A program made the position numbers and the translations under genes. A stretch of 64,000 bases of DNA, from positions 919,972 through 983,971 of the forward strand of contig NMRA01000037.1 in the NCBI GenBank assembly GCA_002633005.1. The letters run 5' to 3'. Source of the stretch: Phoronis australis. Its lineage: Eukaryota > Phoronida > Phoronidae. Positions 51,401-61,756 of the stretch are shown piece after piece. Within the stretch, counting starts at the first letter, position 1. Each line of letters opens with the position of its first letter. The notes beneath the pieces are model-generated. The model did no database searches. It was not told the DNA's origin and saw only the letters and a list, made by a program, of their open reading frames with translations.

Positions 51401-54400
51401 CATCAAAAATCTTGGTAGTTAATAATTCAGGGAACGCATTATGTATCTTACATTACTAATCTTTAATGACATTTTATCAAGTTCACAGAAAGGGTATTTT
51501 GCGTCCTGGTGTACATGCCTAAAATGTCTACACCATTCAGTTAAATTGACAACACTTCTTACGCCAACATGGCTGGGAAGAATGTAAAGGCATAGCGTAT
51601 TACCTTGCCAGGAACAACTTTAAGTTCTTCTCATTTGTAATAGTAAGATGTTTCCAGATTTCTTAACTTTGCAACATTTCAAAACACTTTCTTTGTGTTT
51701 GTCATGTAACCTATTGTAACATTAGCACAGAATTTTTCTAACAAAAAAAAATTATTTGAGAAGTAAATAATATGTTTATATAACATTTGCCTAGTACACT
51801 ACCAGTGATGTCCACACTAGTTCTGTGATAAGAATAACTTGTCTAACAGAGCATCTTGGGCCAGCTCCATACGGTAATCCCTAGCATCAATGTGCCCCAA
51901 TCCCCCAACTGCTAAGACATTATCCAACCCTGATTTTCCCAGTGCCCCAGCACCACTTTTAGACCATAAAAAGCACAGCTGGTCCTGGTCTTTAACGCAA
52001 CGCATTTTAAAAAAAACGTCCGCCAGCAACAATTTCAACGTGATTTTTATTTAAAAGCTGCACACAAGCATGTAAGCATGATTTGCCAAACTATAAGTAA
52101 AAACTGCACCATTTTCACTAGTCTCAGGTGAATTTTCGTTTTTTAAACGGGTGCAACTAAAAAAATAACCCACCACCAAATCAATTTTCAAAAAGACCTC
52201 AGATAAGAACTAACTACGCTTTTTTGGCCTCACCTCGGCCCAACGTTCCTGTGACGATATGGCCCATGTCCCCATGTTCTCTACAAGTTCTCACAACCCT
52301 CTGTTCCCCAATGGCATTGTCAAATAGGCCCAGTGTTTCGATGCGATATGATTTCCTTCCCCATTTTCTCTCGGCCCAATGTTCAGTACACTCATAAACT
52401 TAATTTTTTGAGTTTTAAGCATGCTATCTTGTTAAGTTCCTGCATATTTCTACACCCTGCAGAATGCCCCTAGAGTATGATCTAAGCTGATGAATTGATA
52501 AGCAAAATACAAATATGTTTGGCTTAAAAAAATATATAATTGCGAAAATGGAGGCATCCATATGCATGTAATTACGCAAGCTGGTTAGTGTAACTTTCTT
52601 GTCGCCAAGTCTGCAGCTAGTGTTGGGGAAAGTTACTCCACCAAGATAAGATGGAGTAAGTAGGCCTCCACATGTCAATTAGTTTAACCACAAATACTGT
52701 AATATCCAAACTAAGCCTATTTTACCCATAGTACACTGAATCGAGTGGCGACTCGTTCCAGGAATAAATTGTTCAAGAGTAACCAGTAGTGTGGAGGACA
52801 CTGCTCCAACATGAGCAATGAGCTGTTATCCAACTTGGTGACATAAACAAGCAATCACCATCACCATATCATCAAAAAGGCTATAAAGTATGATAAGAAG
52901 TTATAAATAACTTTGCAGTCAATGAATGTGGCATTTTTCTGACACAGTGAGGAAAAGCAAATGTCATACTACTGTTGTTGAAAATTCTGCTTTAAAGCGA
53001 GCCCCATAAACCTGAGTTTCGTCCAAGAAGTGTACTTATGATTACGCTTATCGCTATAAAATTGCTCTTAACTTGTTCCTAACTCTGATGGGGTTTGCAA
53101 AGAATTGGCAGCTCGTTATTCCTTGAGAACATGTTCATGACCAGCCAACATGTAGAGCCTATTCTCAAGTAATAACGAAACTCCAGTTCTTTTGAAGCCC
53201 TGTCATTACTTCCAATTTGGATATCGAGAGCTATTTCATAATGGTAAGTGGTCTAAAGCAAAAATTGATTTCTCCGATGAAAGGGGGTGGTCATAGTCAC
53301 ATGTTTAAAGCATAGTTTAAATTTTAGAACCTGAGGAGTTGAGATAAAATTAGCTGCTCTTCGCGTGACTAATAACTCGGGCGTCCAGTTATCTTTGTTA
53401 AACAAAGCAATATCAGAGAGCATTGTTAATCTTTAATGATGTTAATGTAGAATTATCGCAGCAAATGTGGAGAACCTTTACATCGAGTTCTTACTATAAT
53501 TACGTTCTGATCGACTTCTAATGCAGCTGTGAACAACGACAAGAAGTCACACTGAATGATGATTGATGCCTTCATCTTGAAGCAAATATTTAACATAGTC
53601 TTAGCTATTAGTGAGAGGACTCAGTTCTGCACTACACTTCCAGACACTGTCGCAGTGTTCTCCACAGCCTGTTTTGACTCGTCAGCCATAAGAAAGAATT
53701 TCATTCAACTTCTCTCTGCACAAAGTTTGTTAAAGGACCAATGAACCTATAGTTTTTGTCAAAAATCAACTTTAGATTAGGGCCATTTATTACTAGTACT
53801 GCTATAAAATCGATCTCATCTTGATCATATTAATTGGATTAGGAATGATTTTCAGGGTTGAGAATAACTGACAATTTGCTCTTGGGTAAGGTTGTGTAGG
53901 GTTTATCGACACGTCTGTACATTTAGCAAATTATTAAGAAGACTATAGATTTTAAATTACATTTTCTAAAAGTACGGGGTGTAGAATTTGATGTTCGACT
54001 TTTTACCAATCTGTAAATATTTGGGTCACGTGACTACGTCTGTTTAGAAAAATTTAGCACAAAAGAGAGGGACATTGATAGCAAAACAATGGCATTGATA
54101 ACATGATCAAATTTTCTTTGATGTAAATATTCAAGGTGAGCTTTTGAAAACACTATGGCAGTTTTCTAAAATATCATTTCGTTTTAAGCAACTTTTTTCA
54201 AAAAATCATAGAAGTCCTGTTTTTGATAACCTCTCAAGACATGCAGATGTGAAACACTTTAAAAACAACTCCAGCAACAATTTTTGAAAATTGTGTATAA
54301 AGCACAGTATCTGACAGTTTCATATGAATCCAATCCGCCATTTCTGAGATGTGAAGTTCAGAAGTCAGCCAAATTTGGCCATTTTTCTAAAGTGTTACTT

Positions 54401-57400
54401 TATTATAGATTACATATTAACCTTAACACCAGGCGTGCGTTCAGTAACGCTAGGGCCTAGCTAAAATCTAGCGAAAGTCACGTGTTCTCATTTAAAATAC
54501 ACGGCAATATCTCTCGTAATCTCACAAAGTCTTGCTTTTTAGCGAGGTCCTAGCGTTACTGATCAGGAGGTCGACCTATTAAAAGTTGGTTGTTATGGCG
54601 GGTTAGTTTCAGTCATTAAGGCAATGTGACGGTCACAGGAATTCCAGGAGATATATTGTCAGTGAACTGCAGTTTAAAGAATAAAAACAGGACATTGTTT
54701 TGGAAAATAAAATAAGGCTCAGAAAAGAAAAACACAGCAACCACGCACAAATTTAGAACTTTCATTTGTCATACAATTCAGCCTTTACAATATTCTTAAA
54801 TGCTCATCTATTTTTCTCCTCATTCTCAACATACAAATTGGCGTCATCAAAATGTAATCTTCAAAAGAAAAATTTCACGGCAGATTCTACCAAAGTCGTA
54901 AAAACAACGAGAACGAATATGGAATTTAAAGTACCTGGCTTAAACACCATAGCCTGCCACTTACAAAGTAACCTACCTGGTGCCAAGTGACACCAACAAC
55001 ACCTTAAAGCAGGAAAAACAGTAATTACAACGAATGGCGGTGTCCCAGAGACCCAAGACAGAGATGAGAAAAGCTAGTGCAATCACTAGGTGGATATAGA
55101 TCCTAATAACCCATTGCATGCTGGAACATTTTCTGCAAATAACGAGCACTTCATTCTGAATTGACCACCACAGTCATCACGCTATACCCTTCGAGCATAA
55201 GACACCTTGAGGGACATAGATGTGTTTAAATCCTTCTATCCAACTCAAACAGATACTCCGGCAATAAACATTCTTAACAGTCCTTCAACCCGTCAATGAA
55301 ATTGAACAATATTATAGTCAATGTACTGAAGGTCAACAGAAAATGTACAGATGGTTATGAAGGGGTCAACTGTATGCCAGTCACGTTGATAGCATGGGAA
55401 CTTATTTCGACCCTTTAAAACTTACCTTCAATATACACCATGCGTAAAGAAGTTAGCACTGCGTGTGCCATTACAAAGGTACATAGGAGTCCGTCGAGGT
55501 TCGCAATTTTGCCACTGCATGATACATAATTATCTCCCTTGACTTCGGTCGGGATCAGAAAATGAATGATCAACGGTCAAGCAGCAACCAAACACAGGGA
55601 TGGATATATGTAACACCTAGTGGAAACCTCGCTTATCGATTAATGGTGTACGCAATACTCCCTTCTTTACTTATGATGTAAACTATGACTTCTAAATGAT
55701 CAAAATAAGCTGCCATGACCAAGAGGAGGCAGCACAGATGGGAGATGAAAGACCTGTCCAACTCCAAGGCCAAGTTCTGGCAATAGATTGAGTGAAGCTA
55801 GTATAACAGGGCTCGACATAAATGATAGTCCAATCATCTGTAGGCCCGGACAAGCCCATAGTAAAGCTGCTTGTCCAACAGGACAATTTAGCACAATTGA
55901 ACTCTGGTGAAAAATTATAAAAAGCATGCAAGATATTTAGTGCAAAAAAATAGCAGCTACGGATGCTTGCTTAGCAATGAAATCATCAGTAATTTCAATT
56001 CGGCGACATGTTGATTACAGAAACTGAAACTTTTATTAATGATGATACTTTTCTCAAAATGCAAGCTGGTTCCCATTAATTGTGTTTAATCCAGAGAGTG
56101 TCTGAAACCATGCAGTTCACTCATGAACCCATAAGGTATATGTTTATTCATTTGCACTTGAAAAAATTTCTACTTTAAAACCTAGTAATAGTCGAATACT
56201 ACTGGTAGTACATGGGTCCTTGATTTGAGAACCAGTTACTCCCACTGAATCAAGCCTATTATTCAGTGGTAGTAACTGGTTCTCAAATCAATCAGGGAAG
56301 ATCTTACCTAATATCCTATCTTTTTAATCAGTGACTTAAATGGATTTACCAAAGGAATTAATGAAGAAATCAAGCAAAAATATTAAACACAAAGAAGACA
56401 TGAATTTCTTCAATGTCAATGGTTGAACAAATACCGGTAGGTAGGGTTTGACTGCAATTGACAAAAGAGTACTATATCATAGTCATACTATTATACTGTC
56501 AGAGGTCATAAAGTTGTGAGTGCCCGAAAGTCGTGAATGACCTAATTTCCACTTCTGCACGGTCCCGCGACATCTAGCCTTGAAGTTTCCAGCTATTGTC
56601 TGCTTACGAATGTCAAACGAATACCTGAACGTGTTGATATTCACAATATGAAAATAAACAGTGAGTGGGTGGCTTCTTTTGACAAATGTATTTTAAAACA
56701 GCATATTTCACTAATCCCTATTTTCGAAACTAAACATCGCACTCCAGGGGTGGCTTGAACAATGTATCAAAATGTCCCAGGGTCGATCAAGTTTTGTAAA
56801 GCCAAAGCAATAAAATACAGAGATAATTGATCCTGGGTTCTTAGCGTTTTACGTAAACAACCTCATTGAAAATGTCTGTGCACATCGAAGTTAGGTGCAA
56901 AACACAAAACAATTTATTTCAATTGAAACTGAATTAAAAAACAATGCAAGGTTTTTTTGATGTTGTCTAGAGTAACTGTAAGCACTGTAGTTGATTTGTG
57001 TGGTCTTATTTCATGCATTTTTGTCAAAATGAAACAGTCAAGACTTTAGGGCCTCATTCAAAATGGCCCGCGATGTCAGCGACGATTTCAAAACCCTGCT
57101 TACGGAGACAAACAAGGGTTAAGATTGGGAAAACACGTATATCTGTGAAGGCTGATATATGTCCATGACATCACATGAGCAATTGCTAACATACACTTGG
57201 TAGTATAACACTCAGCTGCTTTTCATGCTTATATTCACGACTTTAGGTCACCACTACAGTACCAGTGACGCCGTTGGCGTTGTCTACTAATATTAGTCGG
57301 GAGTCAGGACAAGTAATATTTCGCACTGTGTGTGAGCATATGCTTCGTCTGTTTTTTGCATGGCAATACCTCACAAAGGCTTGCGATGTAGCGGTTTCGC

Positions 57401-57620
57401 GAGTGCATTGCCTCAACGGAGCAGGCACCAGGTAGTACCTGACAGGTGAGGCATACCCTGCCACCAACGACGCAAGTCGGTTAACCCACAACTTCACAAG
57501 TCAAATGGGCCAGTCTTGCTAACTGTCCTAATCGTCACATCAATCAATACTTACCCAGAATATGAAGTTGAATATGAAGACACAATACTTCAGGCATCTC
57601 AAACAACTCCCTAATGCCAT
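45384..57620 (-). CDS. Tetraspanin B, CD9-like, complete (7 coding exons, 263 aa)
   Basis: Second four-pass tetraspanin, same strand as A. Exons 57620-57555, 50173-49970, 49169-49095, 48258-48157, 47877-47698, 46576-46493 and 45464-45384 all join in phase 0 with consensus GT-AG sites. The product has a Cys-rich N-terminus (GSCLRCLKYC), TM1 ending FNFIFW, TM2 with FLGCCGAY, TM3 with a Glu (FLGEVGGG) followed by YTQKDE, a six-Cys large loop (LECCGG, SCC, DHC, GCG), TM4 with a Glu, and a tail ending in five Asp and Ile. No N-glycosylation sequon is seen in the loops, unlike A. The TM3 and following segment resembles CD9 closely by recall. The matching exon layout implies a tandem duplication with A. 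Start context is good (A at -3, G at +4). Confidence 0.93.
46266..46385. repeat. 17-bp minisatellite
   Basis: Seven degenerate copies of a unit like ATCACATGGCCATCAGT in the gap between tetraspanin B exons 6 and 7. Confidence 0.8.
46493..46576 (-). CDS. Tetraspanin B exon 6 (loop end, TM4)
   Basis: Acceptor CCTTCTAG, 28 codons GCGPKVVDFFRTHFDAVIG... GIAGIE, donor GAG|GTAAGC. Confidence 0.9.
47300..47485. repeat. Degenerate tandem pair of about 110 bp
   Basis: AGCTCAGTTTGTACTGGCGTG... ATTCACAAGACTGTCGTGTT recurs as AGCTCAGTTTGCACTGACGTG... AATCACAAGACTGCCATATT. Both copies are in tetraspanin B intron 5. Confidence 0.6.
47698..47877 (-). CDS. Tetraspanin B exon 5 (CCG exon)
   Basis: Acceptor AATTGTAG, 60 codons starting LECCGGDDMDDW, with DSCC and DHC, ending ATNADIFGD, donor GAC|GTAAGC. 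Confidence 0.92.
48157..48258 (-). CDS. Tetraspanin B exon 4 (large loop start)
   Basis: Acceptor TTGTTATAAG, 34 codons IAESFKKSFKDFVQNG... IDWVQQE, donor GAG|GTAAGT. Confidence 0.9.
49095..49169 (-). CDS. Tetraspanin B exon 3 (TM3)
   Basis: Acceptor GTGTTCCAG, 25 codons FFGLLVIVFLGEVGGG... YTQKDE, donor GAG|GTAAAC. Same length as A exon 3. Confidence 0.91.
49970..50173 (-). CDS. Tetraspanin B exon 2 (TM1 end, small loop, TM2)
   Basis: Acceptor TTCTACAG, 68 codons from LLSIGLLGVGIWLRVD to FLGCCGAYQES and LLGF, donor TTC|GTAAGT. Confidence 0.93.
54433..54562. repeat. MITE-like element, family 2 copy 3
   Basis: The left end TTCAGTAACGCTAGGGCCTA and inverted right end CAGTAACGCTAGGACCTCGC, with the internal GTTCTCATTTAAAAT shared with copy 1. 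Confidence 0.82.
56221..56290. repeat. Near-perfect 30-bp-arm hairpin, family 3 copy 2
   Basis: Arm 56221-56250 (TGATTTGAGAACCAGTTACT...) and arm 56261-56290 are inverted copies with one mismatch in 30, around a 10-base loop. Confidence 0.9.
57555..57620 (-). CDS. Tetraspanin B exon 1
   Basis: ATG at 57620-57618, 22 codons MALGSCLRCLKYC... FNFIFW, donor TGG|GTAAGT. It is the same length as tetraspanin A exon 1. Confidence 0.9.
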
Positions 57621-58110
57621 ACTGTGATAAGGCGATGTGAAATGTTCTCAAACTTAGTTGAAAATTTCACAGGTACGCTTTGAAACCCAAATGAGTCAAT
57701 ACGGATATAAGCGAAAATATACCATCGAACTGTTTTCTTTTGCCGCGATCAATCAAATCAATCACAATAATCATTTAATACAGAAAATAAAAAGAATAAG
57801 GGACAATTTAAGTGGATTAATACATAAATGAATCTTAATGATGGTTGATATTAAACTGAATCTACTGTTCGTTTGTAATATTTTTTAAGATCACAACATG
57901 GATGGAGAAAAAACGTGAATCGTGTTCCAGCCAATAGTGAAGAGGTAAACTGTTAAGTGAACACTGGTAAACGCGTTTAACTTCTATTTTAGCTATTTTA
58001 CACAGTATACGGTACTTTTGTGATGGGGTTAACTGAGTTTTGGAGCGAATCTGCGGTATCCTCTGCCAGGTCGGTCCTGCTAAACCGAGTCCTAGAGCTG
58101 CCATCAGTCT

Positions 58111-59063
58111 AGGCAATGACTATCGCTTCTGACTTTTCTGTTGGCCCGAACCAGAGGCAGAGGCGATGCAGAGGCTATAGCCTTATAGGCGCTCTGTACG
58201 CCGGAAGCTTTTCGGCGAATTATGCCTCGCACCGACTAAACCACGAAAGTCACGTTGTTATAAATACCTTTTGCGCATAGAGGAACACCTGAGGAGGTTG
58301 TCGATGTGTTTAATTCCTTCCAACTCGAACAAATACTCCCATCATTATCAAACTTTTTCTTCGAGCAGTCCCTATTTCAGTTCCCAAAATCGTGAACTCA
58401 CCATTTTTATACTGCGCACGCTCCAATTTTTACCGCGCTCGCTAGGTGATGTGACTTCATGACCTCAATCTTTAAATAGGCCTAAGGTGAGCCATTGCGG
58501 TCTTGTCAGCCAAATGTTCGTTTCCAAAATGCCACCACTTATACTTGTCTTTAATTGGCGTTCTTTGAAACTGATTATATTTCAATGACTTATTGTTTGT
58601 ATTTGATAAAAATTAATGCTGTTGATATGACATTTAATAGTCTTTGTGCACATAGCTGACATTTTATTGTTTAACAACACGGCAAATGCACGTCTGGTTC
58701 CCGGCAGCACGTACGCGAAGGGCGGGAACTTCAGCTTTCAAAGTTCGCCGGTAGGTCCGCAACTTCTGACCTTCGGCCTGGTTAAAAAAATAAAAATGTT
58801 GATTTCACGATTTTGGGAACTGAAATAGGGACTGCTCGAAGAAAAAGTTTCATAACGGGAGTATTTTTTCGAGTTGGAAGGAATTAAACACATCGACAAC
58901 CTCCTAAGGTGTTCCTCTATGCGCAAAAGGTATTTATAACAACATGACTTTGATGGTTTAGTCGGTGCGAGGCATAATTCGCCGAAAAGCTTCCGGCGTA
59001 CAGAGCCCCTATAGCATCTGCATCGCCTCTGCTTCGGGCCAACAGAGGCGATGGTCATTGCCT
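58111..59063. repeat. Large inverted repeat, arms of about 280 bp
   Basis: The arm at 58111-58410 and the arm at 58790-59063 are inverted near-copies, sharing GTACGCCGGAAGCTTTTCGG, ATTATGCCTCGCACCGACTA and CTATTTCAGTTCCCAAAATC. The 380-bp spacer is unique. No transposase was seen. Confidence 0.85.
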
Positions 59064-59821
59064 ACCATCAGTCCGGCAATGAATCATGAATGAGTCAACT
59101 GGCAATCCTATAGCTATAGCCAGCCAGCTAGCTGTATGAAGACTATCGTCAAAATACAGCTATGTATGTGTTTTTTTCCTTAGACCCTGAAATTGCACAC
59201 AGCCAGGGTAGTTCTGCTCGTCAACTCGCCATGAAACCTGTATATACATGTAGAGCTAAACACTGGACAGGGTGCATGCAAAATCTGGGATATCAAAAGA
59301 CACTGACCTTACCCGTTAAAGCGTTACAGCCGTTTAAGTGGAAAACAATCTAATAAGCATCGTCTTCTTGTGTAATCCTCTGTCATTTATAACAAAGAAA
59401 AGTTATATCATCATTTTGAAAACAATACGCTCGTGACATGCATACGCGCCATTCCTTAATTTTTGCGACAGCAGCAGCAAAATTTCTTTTGAAATTCGTT
59501 TTTTCGGTATCAAAATTCTAAAAACTTATAATTAAATGAAACCAGTTCCGATAATTTGTTGTGATATCTACGTAACCTCTTGGAAGAAGAACAGTTGATT
59601 GAAGAATCGGCGAAAAAAGAAACTGGTCAATAGGTGACGCAATCATGGCGCCGAAAGCCGTCACTAAAGACCGTTCCACAACTTTAGCAGCAGAATAACG
59701 ATAGAACGCCATTTTTTCCAACACCGCTAAATAATTTAGTTTACTCAAGGAAGACTGAAGTTTTTAATGACACCAATTTTGTGTCAGATTTTATCTTACC
59801 ACTTCTTTGCCCACATTGGTG

Positions 59822-59851
59822 CAAAGCTGTATATTGTAGTATACAGCTTTG
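59822..59851. repeat. Perfect 12-bp-stem hairpin
   Basis: CAAAGCTGTATA, loop TTGTAG, TATACAGCTTTG. The GGTGCAAAGCTGTATA part recurs at about 36300-36318. Confidence 0.7.
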
Positions 59852-60275
59852 TACTAAGGCTAAGTCAATCCCAGCCCCTGGCCCAGGCATTGTCGCGGTA
59901 ATGGATGGCCGCACGGTACGCCATGGTAGGTAATTACATCGCTTGTGGATGCCTGCTGCATTCACAGGCGATCGCCTATCCCCATAGAAAGTTACTCATC
60001 ACACAATACAGGGAATGGCATTCATTGAAACATGCATATACACGTTGAATCACAATTTACATATACCATACCGTGATGTGAGAGACAATTTAGTGAACAT
60101 AATTTGATCATGTCCGTGAAAATCTATCGGGGTTCGTGCGAGCTTTGCGGGAACAGGCCCCAGGCCTATAACTTAAAAACATGCCTTTTCTACATGCCTG
60201 AAAATGGCGTTATTTGAAGTTCCTATAGTTTCTGGGAATGCAGTTTTCCTAATTTGTGTCTCTTACTCTGTTTAG

Positions 60276-60492
60276 GTACGCGATGGTGAGGAATTTATCC
60301 AGACTTGCGTCTCGACTTTTGTTGAGATTCAACAACTCTTGTCCAAACTTAAGGTCCCAACATGAGGGCTTCCTAGGATCCCACATGCCAGACCCCGACA
60401 CTAATGATGTAGAGCATTCAACTCACAGGGATCTGCACAAACCCGTTTGTTTGACTGAAGCCATCGACTATGTAGGGCCAGTGAATGGAAGG
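60276..60492 (+). CDS. METTL15: METTL15 coding exon 1
   Basis: Acceptor CTCTGTTTAG, then 7 untranslated bases and ATG at 60283-60285 (G at -3 and +4). 70 codons end PVNGR before AGG|GTATGC. A spliced 5' UTR is implied. Confidence 0.87.
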
Positions 60493-61756
60493 GTATGCAT
60501 TACTCTCTTCTGTTTCGCACGCTTTTAGTATTGTACCATCGATTGAAGATCCAGAATTAAATGTATGATTTAGAAGTCTGTGTTGTTTTACTGGCATTGA
60601 AGGCTATGATTGGTGAACAGCTGCTGTATACACAACCTCCTGTAGTCTCTATTGCACAGGTTACACTCAGTGGGTGTGACATTAGGAAGATAGAGCATGT
60701 TGCTGGATTTGGACTAGAGTTAGAAAATCATAGCTTCAGACACTCTGCCTGATTGTCCAACAGACACTACCTGGTGGCTTATTGCTGCTGGTGATGCCAA
60801 GGATGGCAGTACTGTCACTAATCGCCGAAACTGTAATCATCTCTGGTTGGCAGATTAGGAGGGTAGTGTCTTACAACTTGCAAGCTGTATCTTGTCTGCC
60901 ATATTTTGGGTAATGGTGGGATATAAGGTGCCCGAATTTTGAGAACCAGTTTTCTCCACTAAATAATGTGCATCAAACTGGTTCTCAAAATACTGGCACG
61001 TTATTGTGCTCTAAGTCAGTGAAGAATTTCCTTAGTTTATGTCAAAGTTTGTTTGCTTTACATTTTCACATTTTTGTAATATTTTAGCTCTATATCGACA
61101 TGACGTTTGGTGCTGGTGGACACTCCCAAGAGATCTTGAGGAGAGCGCCTGGTGCCAGGCTGGTATGTCTTGACAGAGACCCTCTGGCTTACAACATGGC
61201 ACAGGCTTTGGCTAGCCACTACCCTAGGTACTATGATTGAAACTGGAATTTTAAGTTCTAAATTGAAAATTTGAGTTCAAGGTTGGTTATGGTGAAAATT
61301 ATTCAATTTGTGTCGAAAGTAATTGCTAAAATTGCCGTTTGTCAGTTGTTAAAGGTTAGTTCTCTGCAAGTGCTTAGAATTGCATCAAGTGTTATTTGAC
61401 TGCTGCACAGTAAAACCAGTCATAAGGAAAGTATTATTTCACACTTATTTTATGGAGAAATTTCTCAGAACGAAATTCACTTTTTTGCCCGATTGCATCC
61501 CAAACCATAACCCTAGATTCTGGATTACTTTGTCATCTTTAACTTTGGCATTTTTGTCTTCAAGTGGGCAAGTTCTTGCCGTCAATGGGAAGTTCACCGA
61601 CTTGCCGTCTTTGCTGAAAGTTCATGGAGTGTCACCTGGTTCTATGGATGGCTTCTTGTTTGATTCGGGTGCCTCATCAATGCAGTTTGACACATGTCAG
61701 AGAGGCTTCTCCTTATCAAAAAATGGCCCTCTAGACATGCGCATGGACGGGAATAG
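60276..61756 (+). CDS. METTL15: METTL15, mitochondrial 12S rRNA m4C methyltransferase, 5' part (3 exons)
   Basis: RsmH/MraW-family SAM-dependent enzyme that makes N4-methylcytidine in mitochondrial small-subunit rRNA. Coding starts at ATG 60283; exons 60276-60492, 61088-61227 and 61565-61756 join in phases 0, 2 and 2. The first 25 residues are Arg- and Leu-rich without acidic residues ([16 protein letters not shown]), as in a mitochondrial presequence. Then come a PVxLxEAI-type segment ([11 protein letters not shown]), the SAM-binding motif [14 protein letters not shown], the ribose-binding LDRDP, the HGKF-like VNGKFTDLP, and the [10 protein letters not shown] plus RGFSL and GPLDMRMD block that is diagnostic of the family. 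The usual DLG is DSG here. About 180 residues are present. The C-terminal exons, starting with the expected PTAADV segment, were not found before 64000. Confidence 0.93.
60937..60990. repeat. Hairpin element, family 3 copy 3
   Basis: TTTTGAGAACCAGTTT pairs with AAACTGGTTCTCAAAA across 22 bases, inside METTL15 intron 1. Related to 56221-56290 but more diverged. Confidence 0.75.
61088..61227 (+). CDS. METTL15: METTL15 coding exon 2 (SAM-binding motifs)
   Basis: Acceptor ATATTTTAG, from [13 protein letters not shown] to ASHYP plus two bases, donor AG|GTACTA. Confidence 0.92.
61565..61756 (+). CDS. METTL15: METTL15 coding exon 3 (catalytic block)
   Basis: Acceptor TGTCTTCAAG. The first base completes a Ser codon; the exon runs [14 protein letters not shown] to [10 protein letters not shown] plus two bases, donor AG|GTAACT. 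Confidence 0.9.

Larger units (their letters stand above)
50174..57554 (-). other. Tetraspanin B intron 1 (7.4 kb)
   Basis: Carries a family 2 element at 54433-54562, a family 3 hairpin at 56221-56290, family 4 pieces near 53.0-53.8 kb and a dispersed repeat at 54295-54385. No recognised gene is nested in it. A 48-codon hydrophobic ORF at 54973-55119 is discussed under findings. Confidence 0.6.
57621..60275. other. Divergent intergenic interval, tetraspanin B / METTL15
   Basis: Presumed to contain both promoters and 5' UTR exons. It holds the large inverted repeat and a more CpG-rich patch at about 59630-59980 with a GCAATCATGGCGCC motif, a plausible METTL15 start region because the first coding exon opens with a spliced UTR. 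Confidence 0.5.

Noticed and set aside
54977-55132. Cassette exon of tetraspanin B
   Set aside because: Read in the phase 0 of the flanking exons it stops after nine codons, and the family has no segment here.
55692-55931. Two overlapping hydrophobic ORFs as a membrane protein
   Set aside because: Both frames are open over the same bases with no splice sites or recognised motif; likely a GC-richer repeat.
58738-59058. 106-codon minus-strand ORF as a protein
   Set aside because: It is the mirror of the 58271-58462 frame and arises from the inverted repeat; no family similarity.
59644-59697. Short ORF beginning MAPKAVTKDRS upstream of METTL15 as its N-terminus
   Set aside because: It stops after 17 codons and the METTL15 presequence is encoded at 60283; it could be an upstream ORF in the 5' UTR but that cannot be shown.
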